A stretch of 27,355 bases of DNA, taken from NCBI RefSeq assembly GCF_000208925.1, contig NW_001915077.1:1-27355 (forward strand). The letters are read 5' to 3'. The stretch is from Entamoeba histolytica HM-1:IMSS (Eukaryota; Evosea; Mastigamoebida; Endamoebidae). Below, in pieces: positions 18,822 to 27,355 of the stretch. The notes beneath the pieces were generated by a model that saw only the letters and a list, made by a program, of their open reading frames with translations, ran no database searches and was not told the origin of the DNA. The number at the start of each line of letters is the position of its first letter. Within the stretch, counting starts at the first letter, position 1. Both the position numbers and the translations under genes were made by a program.

Positions 18822-19171
18822 TGATAATAAAGATTATACAAATAATAAATATCAATGAATAACAATAAGTGAGATACAAGAAAGAATAAAAAGAATAACA
18901 AGTGAATGGAATGAAGGAGAATACGAAGAAATACTCAAGAAGTAAGAGATAAAAGAAAAAGATGGTATGATATTCTTCAAGAAGTATATTCAATTAAAAA
19001 GAAAAAGATAAATGAAAGAATAAAGAAGAAATTAAAGAAAAAAAAAGACATTGAAGAAAAAGACATTAAAACAAATGAAGAAATTAAAAACAAAAACGCA
19101 ATTAAAGAAATGAATGATAAATGTAAAATTTCAAGAATAATAAAAAAACATAAGAAAAATACAAGAAGAAA
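18822..19171 (+). mobile_element. LINE 5' fragment, inverted relative to copy 2
   Basis: About 350 bases match the 5' ORF1 region of both LINE copies (for example GATACAAGAAAGAATAAAAA and GGTATGATATTCTTCAAGAA). The fragment shares with copy 2, and not copy 1, a stop (CAAGAAGTAAGAGATAAAAG) and a 9-A run followed by GACATTGAAG, so it belongs to the same subtype as copy 2. It ends inside AGAAGAAATACAA, where it meets the 3' end of copy 2 in opposite orientation, sharing AATACAA. It has no 3' tail of its own and forms a long inverted repeat with about 21800-22155. Confidence 0.8.
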
Positions 19172-19322
19172 TACAAAAGCAAATAATTAAGTATTAATAG
19201 AAATAGCTTCTATTCTTCCTGCATTAGGGGAGACTAATCCCAATGAGTCTTCATCTTCAAGCAGCTCTACGGAGTGTGTTTGGTTGTGATTGAATTAGTA
19301 TTCCATGACATCAATCATGTTT

Positions 19323-19970
19323 TTAATTACAATGGTTTTTAATTTCTTTCAAGATGTCAATTTCAATTTTTAATTCTTTAATTAATTTATTACTTTCTTT
19401 ATTTACTAATCCATTGATTGAAATTACTACTGGAATTATTTTGTCATCTTTTATTTTCTCTATTTTCATTAGAATATTCTTTAATTCATTATACTTATTT
19501 CTTTTCTTCATTTACACTCAATTAATATTGTGATCAGCCACAATAGTCATATCAAATAATAGACCAGTTTTATTCTTTTTATCTAATACATATATATCTG
19601 GTATTTTGTGGTATTGTCCATCACTTTTATGTATTATTTGTTTGTTCCATATCATTGTGATGTCTTTATATTGGAACACTGTTTCATATGGAGGTTTTTT
19701 ATATTGTTTATTTCCAGTGTATTTTCTTATTAATCAATATTATAATGCCAATATTGTCATGTTTTTCTTTTTGTGATTTTTATGATAAATACAAGATAGT
19801 AGAATGTGTTCTATTGTAGCTATCTTGTCTTTACAAAGTGTTTTGTATTTTAATCTTTCATTTTTCATTATTTTTGATTTTCTATACCCACAAAATATTG
19901 CTCCATCTTGCATTTTAGTTAATTGGAGAAATGCATTCTTCTTAATATTGATGGACTTCCATGCTTTCAC
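19323..19970 (-). pseudogene. LINE copy 2 endonuclease remnant
   Basis: The end of ORF2 in copy 2, in two frames. The P-D-x14-D nuclease core is still present around 19555-19605. The zinc knuckle reads KTLC instead of CPLC, so its first Cys is lost, and stops follow the VADHNIN segment where copy 1 continues open. The final part (IIPVVISINGLVNKESNKLI) matches copy 1 exactly. It cannot encode an intact domain. Confidence 0.8.
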
Positions 19971-20003
19971 TGTATTAGTTTTATCTACTCCTTTTGACTC
20001 AAA

Positions 20004-21216
20004 TCATCTTCTAAAATATCCACTTATTTGATGCCATTTCCATTTTTTGATGTATTTATCATTAAATTCACAGTGGATTATTCCCATTTCTTCGCTACTT
20101 TCTGTCATTATTCTCATTTCATCCATATATAATGTGTGATTTGTTTTTGGGAATTTCTCTTCGATGATTTGAGAAATTACATTCATCTGTATGATGAAGA
20201 GTATATTTGATAAGGAATCATCTTGTAAAATTCCTCTATTTAATTTAATACATCATAGATATTCATTAAATTTATAACCAATGAATATCTTCCATCTAGT
20301 CATTATACTTTCAATTATGTCAATGATGACACACTCATAATTAAAATATTTTAATGATTCAATTACCCATTCGTGGTTTACTGTGTCATATGTTTTCTTA
20401 ATGTCATAATATGACTCATCATATTTTGGGTATTTCTCTTCTTTCTGCTGCTTCATCATATAACTATTTATTATTCATTCTTTAGCAGCTAAAGATTGTA
20501 ACTTACATCCCAGTTGATTTTTACTAATTTTAAATGATTCACAATTCATGTTAAGTCTTCTGTGAATCTTTTCTTTTAATATGGAGGTAAATACTTTCAT
20601 AATTACATTTGTACAACTGATATGACGATAATTAGTGACATTATTCATATCACTTTGTGGATTAATAAAGTTCTTCCACTTACCATGTCTAATGGGATGT
20701 TTTCGGGGAAGTTTAACCATTCATTAAAGATACTAAGAATGGCTTCTCTTGATGATGACATCCTTTTCAAATAATACCCATATATAGTGTCTATTCATGG
20801 TGCTTTCCAGTTATTTATTTTCATTATACTTAAATTTAATTCATTTATTGTTATTATGACATTATCATAATTGATATATCTTTCATTCCATATCGTGTTT
20901 TGTTTTATTTTCCAATTATCTTTATTTAATATCACCTGTGTTTCATATAACGATTTCCAATATTCTAAAGTAATATCGTTATTTGGGTATATTTCATTAT
21001 TTTCTATTTCTTCCTTATTCTAATTTTCTTGTTAGAATCAAACATGATTTTATTTGTATTGATTCTGACCCTTTCTTCCTTATTAAATTTAATTCTTTCT
21101 TTGATCATAGTCATCATATATTTTAGGTACTTTATTCTTTCTAGTGCTTTAACTTTTATTCCTTCTTCATCATGTTCATTTAATTTCATGTTGCACTTTA
21201 TTCTGTACAATTTCAT
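20004..21216 (-). pseudogene. LINE copy 2 reverse transcriptase remnant
   Basis: Holds the same reverse transcriptase blocks as copy 1 (VTNYRHISCTNVIMKVFTSI, YYDIKKTYDTVNHEW, LYMDEM), with the same three TGA codons, the same frameshift and the same altered motif C. The stretches of 81 and 68 residues at 20475-20720 and 20253-20459 are identical in protein sequence to copy 1. Just after LYMDEM a deletion fuses the frame to the start of the endonuclease region (GIIHCEFNDKYIKKWKWHQI). Confidence 0.88.
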
Positions 21217-22385
21217 TGACTAGATCTTCTAGTCTATTAATTTTCTTTAGGATTTCTTTTAATTCATCAAATTTATCTCTTATTATTTTATTTTGGAGAT
21301 AGAGGTGCATAACCATTGAAATCCTCTTCATATCATCTTGCAGATCCTGCATTCTGCTTCCTGACAATATCCATCTATTATTAATTTCCATTATTAATCG
21401 GTCAGCTTCTTTTCTTTGAAAGTAGTAATTAATGTTTGAACATTTTTCTATTTTCATTTCTTTCACTTTATTGATGAGAGTGTTAAGGTATTCTTCATCA
21501 ATTTCTGTAGAGTTATTCTTTATTATGATGTTTTTTATTATTGAATCACACTCTACTCTTCCTTCTATTATATCATTTACTTTCACTTTAATGTACTGTT
21601 TAGTACTTTCTTTTATTTTATGTGATATTTTAATATATTTAATATATTCTTTTTCATTATTTACATTAATGTTTATTGCTTTTATTATACTTTCTATTTG
21701 TTCCCATCTTAATTTCTTATATAATTTCTTATTTAACCAATTAATTGCAAAACAATACAACACTTCATTTAAATTTCTATTTCTTTCTTTTGTTGTATTT
21801 CTTCTTGTATTTTCATTATACTTTGTTTGTTATTTATTATTATTGCAATTTTACATTTATCATTCATTTCTTTAATTGCGTTTTTGTTTTTAATTTCTTC
21901 ATTTGTTTTAATGTCTTTTTCTTCAATGTCTTTTTTTTTCTTTAATTTCTTCTTTATTCTTTCATTTATCTTTTTCTTTTTAATTGAATATACTTCTTGA
22001 AGAATGTCGTACCATCTTTTTCTTTTATCTCTTACTTCTTGAGTATTTCTTCGTATTCTCCTTCATTCCATTCACTTCTTATTCTTTTTATTCTTTCTTG
22101 TATATCATTTCTTGTTATTCATTTATATTTGTTATTTGTATTATCTTTATTATTATTGTATTTATCTTGTTTCTTATTTGTTTTTCTTTGTGTCTTTTGT
22201 CTTATAATACATTTTCCTTGGTGTATTGTTTACCATTGTTGTTATGCAATTTATTGCTATTAGCATTCATTCTTTTATTGTAAAACATTGAATTTCTATA
22301 TCTTGTTTGCTTTTCTTTACAATACACAAAGGTTTTACACAATAGTCATGGCACTAAAATTTATTGTATTTCATGCATTGGAAAA
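21176..22385 (-). pseudogene. LINE copy 2 ORF1 remnant
   Basis: The C-terminal ORF1 part is open for 195 codons (21176-21763), about 50 longer than in copy 1, and includes MQDLQDDMKRISMVMHLYLQ in frame. Upstream the long coiled coil is deleted: the sequence passes from ATACAAGAAGAAATACAAC straight to AGAAATAGAAATTTAAATG. In copy 1 similar CAAGAA(G)AAATACA words lie at both sides of the missing block (about 9792 and 10668), which suggests deletion between short repeats. Stops also break the 5' part. Confidence 0.75.
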
Positions 22386-22700
22386 TTTCTTCAATTAAAT
22401 AAAACAAAAAAAGAAATAAAGAAAATAAGAATAATTAATGAAATGATTTTATTGTTGTTTAAAAGGATTTGAAATATGAATTATACAAATAATGTGTTAA
22501 ATGTATGTTAAATAATACAATAAATCAATTCAACAAAAAAAAAAGAAATGATGAAATTAAAAAGAAAGTAATAAATTAAATTTTTAATTATTGATAGAAA
22601 AAATGAAATTAAATTTCATGAATAGAAATGACGTTGAATTATTATGTGGTTTATATTTTCCTTTTCTATTTCTTTTAATATTCAGTTAGAATATTAGAAT
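22386..22700. other. Spacer between LINE copy 2 and the spliced small gene
   Basis: A-rich near the LINE, then mixed AT-rich sequence. No gene is seen. It is not LINE-related, so the 5' fragment at 18822-19171 does not resume on this side of copy 2. Confidence 0.55.
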
Positions 22701-22710
22701 GTTTAAAAGA
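22701..22710 (+). promoter_or_regulatory. TATA-like box before the spliced small gene
   Basis: GTTTAAAAGA resembles the Entamoeba TATA-like element and lies about 30-40 bases before the ATG at 22739. No clear GAAC element accompanies it. Confidence 0.35.
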
Positions 22711-22738
22711 AATTAAAATCATCTAATAAATTTATATA

Positions 22739-23101
22739 ATGAAATTACCAGAAAAACCAACAAAATTACTTTTTATTGAAGAAACAGATGACTGTATAAG
22801 TTCATTTGTTATTTTTATTGTAAAAAATACTTTTAACTTAATTGTTGATTAAACTTAGAAACAAAACAATTAGATAATTTTATAGAATGACCGAAGTAAT
22901 GTATATGTTGTTGGTACTTCTGGAATATATGAATATGATAGAATTGATAATGAAGATATTCAAAATATTGATGAAAGTATCAAAAATACAGAATTGCAAT
23001 GAATTATACTAATAATTAATTTTAATCTAGACAATCTTTCTAATAATCTTCAAAATCTTGTTAAAGTTCAATCTGATATTTATCCAATAAAAAATGTTTA
23101 A
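22739..23101 (+). CDS. Probable three-exon small gene, or 5' part of a broken gene
   Basis: Proposed exons are 22739-22807, 22886-22976 and 23031-23101, giving 76 residues. Exon 1 reads MKLPEKPTKLLFIEETDD and on, exon 2 NDRSNVYVVGTSGIYEYDRI and on, and exon 3 NLSNNLQNLVKVQSDIYPIK and on to TAA. Each exon is varied and protein-like while the spacers are AT-rich and full of stops. The join between exons 2 and 3 is exact in phase. Intron 1 (78 bases) could use GTTATT at 22808 or GTAAAA at 22819. I recognise no family; the VYVVGTSGIYEYD strand pattern would suit a beta-propeller or similar blade. The C-terminal end may have been lost when the LINE/SINE tail near 23213 arrived. Confidence 0.5.
22977..23030 (+). 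other. Predicted intron 2 of the small gene, 54 bases
   Basis: Begins GTATCA and ends AATCTAG. It contains TATACTAATAAT, a good branch-point motif, about 20 bases before the acceptor. Splicing gives an Asn codon across the junction and keeps the frame. Confidence 0.5.
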
Positions 23102-23212
23102 AGTATTTGTATCATAAATGAATAAATGTTATAATTTGATATAATAAAAATGAAACATGAAAAGAATTGATTTGAAAAAGAAGAAATGATTAAATTTATT
23201 ATCAAAATTAGT

Positions 23213-23285
23213 TAATTAAGTGTTAATAGAATTTTCATCCATTCTGTCTGAATCAGTGGAGATTAATCCTATTCCTGGACTTATT
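23213..23285 (-). mobile_element. Divergent LINE/SINE 3' tail
   Basis: Read on plus, TTAAGTGTTAATAGAA, a CATTCTGTCTG block and GGAGATTAATCCTATTCCTGG align with the reverse complement of the LINE 3' tail (TTAAGTATTAATAGAA, a TATTCTTCCTG block, GGAGACTAATCCCAATGAG). It is clearly related but from another family or much older. The body of this element would extend to higher coordinates, where I cannot recognise it. It may be a SINE. Confidence 0.6.
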
Positions 23286-23830
23286 TTTTTAAAGAGTAAT
23301 CTCTTTTTTTAACATATTCTTTAAGATTTTATATGAGTATGAGAAAATCACTTCTTTCTTTTATTTTTTCTTATTAATGTCTTCTCATCCTTCTTCTGCT
23401 TATTTCTTCTTTTTATCCTTTTGTTTATTTTCTATTTTAATTTTAAATAATATCATTTTCTTTATTTTAATTTAATTTATGAAAGAGAGAAGAAAGTATT
23501 TTATTCCCACTATATTATTATGATTAATTTTCTTTTAGTCTTAACCACAATTTACTATATCATTTTGATTAAATAATACTTCCATATTTATTTCTTAATT
23601 TGTTTATTAATAAATATCATTTCTTATAGTACATTATGTAATATTCAACCATAATAAATTGATGTACAATTTGCATTATTAACTAATACATTTCATATTC
23701 AAAGATATCGTCATAACCAAATAATAACTTAGAGAGAGTTAAAACATCAATTATATTATGGTTTATGTTGTGTTTCAGATGTGATACATTCAGTCTCAAG
23801 AAGAATAACATAAAAACAAGTCAATTATTA
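23286..23830. other. Pyrimidine-rich DNA, no gene seen
   Basis: T/C-rich on plus from 23286 to 23480, then mixed AT-rich. It may include the body of the element whose tail ends at 23213, but no LINE protein can be read. Confidence 0.45.
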
Positions 23831-24160
23831 ACCTTATGTTTAGGTTTTTCATCATGTTGAGAAGTGAGTGAATCAGTTTCTTCAACATGCTTTATTTCTA
23901 TTAAAATATTGTTTTTACAAGCATGCTCGACATAAATAGTTCATCATTTAAGTTGCTGCCTGACTTTTATTTTGATTTTGATGAGTAATATAATATTTCT
24001 CATTCTTTATATAGTTGTTTTAAGGAGAGGATATCCATAACATAATGATTATGACTCATCTCCTTTATCTCCGATACCACTTAAAAACACCATTCATTGA
24101 TAATATCATTATATTCAAATGTACATGCAACAGTAACAATAATATATGCATCTTCTTTAA
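23831..24160 (-). pseudogene. Decayed coding relic
   Basis: The minus strand shows two protein-like runs separated by stops: FIKEDAYIIVTVACTFEYND followed by IINEWCF (about 24081-24160) and YVEHACKNNILIEIKHVEE followed by TDSLTSQHDEKPK (about 23835-23945). The variety of residues, including Cys and Trp, is unlike the surrounding low-complexity DNA. The family is not recognised. Confidence 0.3.
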
Positions 24161-24295
24161 TAAATTATAATTCTTGATAAATAATAAACCCTTAGTAAAT
24201 AATAATCCTTATAAATAATAATGAATAATATTATTACATAATAACCATTCATAATAAATATTAATAAATAACAACCAGTTTGTTTTGAATAGATA

Positions 24296-24484
24296 TTATC
24301 TCACCAAAGGCATGTCATGACCAGATGAAAACTGAGATATTCGAAGGATAGAAATATTTTGTGGTTGTATGTGGTGTCTCTGACATGCCATCTTCGAATC
24401 CCTTATCTCAAGAATACCAACAAGAAAAGAAATAAATAAACAAATAAATAAGAAAGAAAGAATGATTATTTGTTGTACTTTCAA
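24296..24484 (-). CDS. Doubtful 62-codon ORF in a GC-richer island
   Basis: Encodes a hydrophobic N-terminus (IIILSFLFICLFISFLVGIL) that would serve as a signal peptide or membrane anchor, followed by a varied tail (EIRDSKMACQRHHIQPQNIS and on). The tail region has visibly more G and C than its surroundings and contains the interleaved inverted repeats listed separately. No promoter element or family match supports it. It could be a real small secreted protein or a structured relic. Confidence 0.25.
   Translation of the reverse strand: MKVQQIIILSFLFICLFISFLVGILEIRDSKMACQRHHIQPQNISILRISQFSSGHDMPLVR
24309..24409. repeat. Two interleaved sets of inverted repeats
   Basis: GGCATGTC (24309-24316) is the exact reverse complement of GACATGCC (24382-24389). 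TTCGAAG (24340-24346) is the exact reverse complement of CTTCGAA (24392-24398), extended by GAGATA (24334-24339) against TATCTC (24404-24409). The pairs overlap in pseudoknot order, not nested order. Confidence 0.6.
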
Positions 24485-24855
24485 ATTAATTAATAATCAA
24501 TATTAATATATTAATGAAATGAATAATAATGAGAATAATGTAATTTAAACAAAATGAAATAAAAAGAATGATAAATAATCAATGTTTCAATGAATAAAAT
24601 ATTATTTAATATTCATATTTCATAAATTAATTAATTAATTATTTCATTTATTATTCATTTTATTTAAATTATTGTTTATTTAAAATATAAACTATCATAT
24701 TTTATATTAAATTATTCAAAATAAATTTAAATAAAAATTCATTTACTTTCTTTAAGTGGTTTTAAATTATTTCATCAAATATACAGTAGAAATATAACCA
24801 TATCATCTTTCTAATGATGTTCAATCATTATACATATTTATTAACTTTTTAATTA
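24485..24855. other. AT-rich DNA, no gene seen
   Basis: Mostly AATAAT/TTAATTAA words with ATTAATTAATTAATTATTTC near 24627-24646. No feature could be supported. Confidence 0.5.
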
Positions 24856-25270
24856 TTTCTTCTTTATGATAAGTAGTTCTGATAAAATATTTTCTAGTTC
24901 TTCATGTTCAATAAATTCAATATCTTCTTTTATAAACATAAATATTTTGGTAATTTTGTTTTCTATTTATTTCTTTTATTTCTTTCTTATTCTTCTTGTT
25001 GTTGATTTTTTAGAAAGAATAAATTATTTAATTTCAGTTCTTTCAATTTCCAAATCACAATAATTAATTTTTCTATATATTTCATTCTTTTATTTCTTTG
25101 TAATTTCTTTATTTTTATTTATTTGGTTATTCCTTTCTTGTTTAATATTTTGTTCTTTTTCTTCAGTAATACTATGATAATCAATATCTCTTTTTTTCAA
25201 CTTCTTCTACATCAATTAATGTTAATAATAGTATCATTATCATCACCCTTACAATTCCATTTTATCTTTG
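24856..25270 (-). pseudogene. Decayed coding relic
   Basis: The minus strand reads MFIKEDIEFIEHEELENILS followed by ELLIIKKK and a stop (about 24856-24940). Further upstream are DIDYHSITEEKEQNIKQERN and on (about 25098-25195) and DDNDTIININ (about 25210-25240), in different frames and with stops between. Acidic/Asn-rich residues are used as in Entamoeba proteins. It is probably the remains of one gene; the family is unknown. FIKED also occurs in the relic near 24155. Confidence 0.35.
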
Positions 25271-27355
25271 TGTATTATAATAACAATATAAACATTTGAT
25301 TCATTAAATTACATTGGAAATTTGTTATTTTCTAGTTATTCCATTAAAAAATTCCAACAATTTTTTTGTTATTATTTATCTATTTTTCTTTTCTTCATGA
25401 ACTTCTTTATAAATATAACATTAACATTTAATCAACACGATACAAACATGTCTCTAAATATTTGATATTGGAACAAACATTCCATATTATTTTATTCATT
25501 GTTTTATTATTTTATGAAAACCTTGATTGAAATTCAAAACAATATTAATTATTTAAATTTCTTTTTATTCTTTTTTTAATATAATCAACTATTTATTCAT
25601 ATATATATTCTTTTCATTCTTCTGTGTCTTGTAACACAGATATAATAATAAATATATCTCATTTATCACTTTCTCATTATGTTCATTTTATTTATTTAGT
25701 TTCTGGTTTTGCGGTATTATTTTCTTTTAAAACATTCTTCTTCATTTTGAATTTACAAAAATGTATTTTTTCAATCACTTATATTTCAAAAGATAAGTAA
25801 ATTAATTTATTTAATATTCATTGATTGTTGTTAGTTGATAGTCATTTTAAATAATAATTAAACATATCAAATATTTATTTATCAATTTGAAGAATTGAAG
25901 TTATTTATTATTAAAAAAAACATTTCATTTTCATTTGAAATAAATAACTACAATTCTACATTTTTTAAATATTCTTCACAACATATTTTATTTAAATGAA
26001 AAACAACAAAATAAATTTAAAAATAAAATATTTTATCGAATGTTACATAACCATTATTGTTGTTGTTTTTATTTAATTTTTACATAAAAAATATATATTT
26101 TTGAAATAAAAGGAAATAGAAAATATTTAAAAATAAACGAATAAATTTATCGATAATTTAACATGACAATTTGTTTTTGTTTATTAGTTTGAAATACAAA
26201 CATCATTAAATAAAAATAAATTTGTAATGTTATGATTGAATAAAAACGATTAAATAATTTTACATAATTTTTAAAATATATTTATTATTATAATTTTTAA
26301 TTTACATTAAACAATTTTTTATTTTTTATTTAGTGACAATAATTATATTTTTATTCATAAATTATCAATTGGAATGAATGATGATAATATTGTTAAATAA
26401 TCAAAATAAAAGAATGAAATATGATTAAATTATTTATTATTTCATCTTCAATAAACAAAAAGAAATTATTAACAATATTGATATTTTCTCTCATATTAAA
26501 TATTTTAATTATTAAAGTACTGATTATTTCTTCTATTATGTTATTTAATGTGACTTTATTTGATTTTCATTTCATTTGATTCTTATTTTAATTTCTTTTA
26601 TTCATTGTGTATTTATAATAATTATTTCATTTCTTTTCTCTTTTATTTCTTATTCTTATTTTATTATCTTATTTTTGTTTATCATTTATTATCTTTATTA
26701 AATTTATTTGTTAGAATTAATTGTTAGAATTAATGTTGATAAAACAAAGTAATATTAAAAATAAAATAACAACAATCAACAAGAATAAAAGAAGATAAAA
26801 AAATATAAATGCTAATAAAATTTGTTATTTATTCATTGATTAATGGATATTATTCACTTCATACTTCATTAAAATGAGTGTTTTATTTATTATTTAGGTT
26901 TTCATTTATAAGAATGTTGTTTTTCTATTCATCATTCTTTTATTTAAATTGAATTAATTTATTTTTGTTTTTCATCATTTTGACTATTCTCATTGAATTA
27001 TCATTTCTTTATTTCTTATTTTATATTGAATATTTCATTATCATTATATTATTATGTATAATTTCATTTATTATTAATATCATCATTTATATCTTTTTAT
27101 TTTCTTATTATTATTTCATATTATTTTATTTCATTCGTTCTATTATTATTTATTATATTTCTTATTAAATTAATTCATCATATTCAATTATTATTTGATA
27201 TTTCATTGTTTGATTTTGTATTAATGTTTGTGTGTTGTTTCTGATTTTCATTCTTCATTTCTCTTTCATTTTCATTTAATAAAAAAGAAGAATAAAAATA
27301 ATGAAAGAAGATAAATAGAATAAGAATAAAATAAGATAAAATCAATGATATTGTT
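25271..27355. other. Long AT-rich tract, no gene supported
   Basis: Over 2 kb of very low-complexity DNA. From about 26500 to 27270 the plus strand is strongly T/C-rich (TTATTTC, TTCATT words), which again makes Phe/Ile-only open frames that I do not accept as genes. A CTTGTAACACAGA patch near 25628 and a CACTCATTTTAATGAAG-like segment near 26870 are the only less repetitive spots. No RNA gene is seen. Confidence 0.55.
26708..26733 (+). repeat. Tandem duplication of a 13-base unit
   Basis: TTGTTAGAATTAA occurs twice in direct succession (26708-26720 and 26721-26733) with no mismatch. Confidence 0.7.

Larger units (their letters stand above)
19172..22385 (-). mobile_element. LINE copy 2, internally deleted
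   Basis: The minus-strand element runs from its 5' end at 22385 (TTTTCCAATGCA, as in copy 1) to its 3' end at 19172. It is about 3.2 kb because two blocks are missing relative to copy 1: about 870 bases of the ORF1 coiled coil and about 690 bases from after the polymerase motif C (copy 1 about 12402) to the endonuclease (copy 1 about 13095). Elsewhere it is nearly identical to copy 1, including long stretches with the same stops and frameshift. The flanks do not show a target-site duplication: the bases next to the two ends (GAAGAAA and TTTCTTC on plus) are inverted, not direct. Confidence 0.93.

Noticed and set aside
18822..19171. An independent SINE
   Set aside because: It encodes recognisable ORF1 sequence and lacks its own 3' tail. 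It matches the LINE 5' region of the copy 2 subtype.
19172..22385. Target-site duplication around LINE copy 2
   Set aside because: The bases beside the two ends (GAAGAAA and TTTCTTC on plus) are inverted complements, not direct repeats, so they do not qualify.
26965..27168. Hydrophobic 67-codon frame on plus
   Set aside because: Same cause: T/C-rich low complexity, with Ile/Phe/Leu only and no supporting signals.
1..27355. CRISPR arrays, tRNA arrays or rRNA genes
   Set aside because: No regularly spaced repeats with unique spacers, no tRNA-like cloverleaf or B-box region and no rRNA-like GC-rich blocks were seen.

Overview
The window looks like a chromosome fragment from an Entamoeba of the histolytica/dispar/nuttalli group; the species cannot be fixed from this sequence. 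The base composition is extremely AT-rich. Genes are short and nearly intron-free, and the few introns are about 50-80 bases with GTTTGA/GTTATT-like donors and TAG acceptors. GAAC-type promoter elements lie just upstream of several starts. There are non-LTR retrotransposons of the EhLINE kind, with a coiled-coil ORF1 and a reverse transcriptase joined to a restriction-like endonuclease.

Layout. 1-2260: gene-poor, low-complexity DNA with two decayed coding relics. 2279-9128: five genes, namely an amino-acid permease (-), a coiled-coil/helical protein (-), a small tail-anchored protein (+), a TPR-Ser/Thr phosphatase of the PP5 type (-) and a type I mannose-6-phosphate isomerase (+). 9175-14005: a nearly full-length LINE (+), about 4.8 kb, bracketed by a perfect 18-bp target-site duplication. 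14109-18506: three genes on +, namely an AlkD-like DNA glycosylase, the ALG2 mannosyltransferase (cut by a 100-N assembly gap) and a tandem pseudokinase-kinase with one intron. 18822-22385: a compound retroelement, in which a 350-bp LINE piece on + abuts the 3' end of a second, internally deleted LINE on -. 22739-23101: a probable three-exon small gene with no long open frame. From about 23200 to the end: a divergent LINE/SINE tail, scraps of decayed coding sequence and AT-rich DNA.

Functionally, the isomerase and ALG2 both serve mannose use for N-glycan precursors (GDP-mannose supply and lipid-linked oligosaccharide assembly). Their nearness is probably chance, because Entamoeba genes are generally transcribed singly and a LINE and another gene lie between them. 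The other genes are ordinary housekeeping or signalling functions.

The most informative signals are these. The two LINE copies carry the same inactivating mutations, so at least the TSD-flanked copy was moved by enzymes supplied in trans. The inverted LINE pair could flip the 14.0-19.2 kb gene block. The kinase is missing its first exon if only open frames are used. The ALG2 frame appears broken by a homopolymer error next to the gap. A spliced small gene lies at 22.7-23.1 kb. I found no clearly new biological system.
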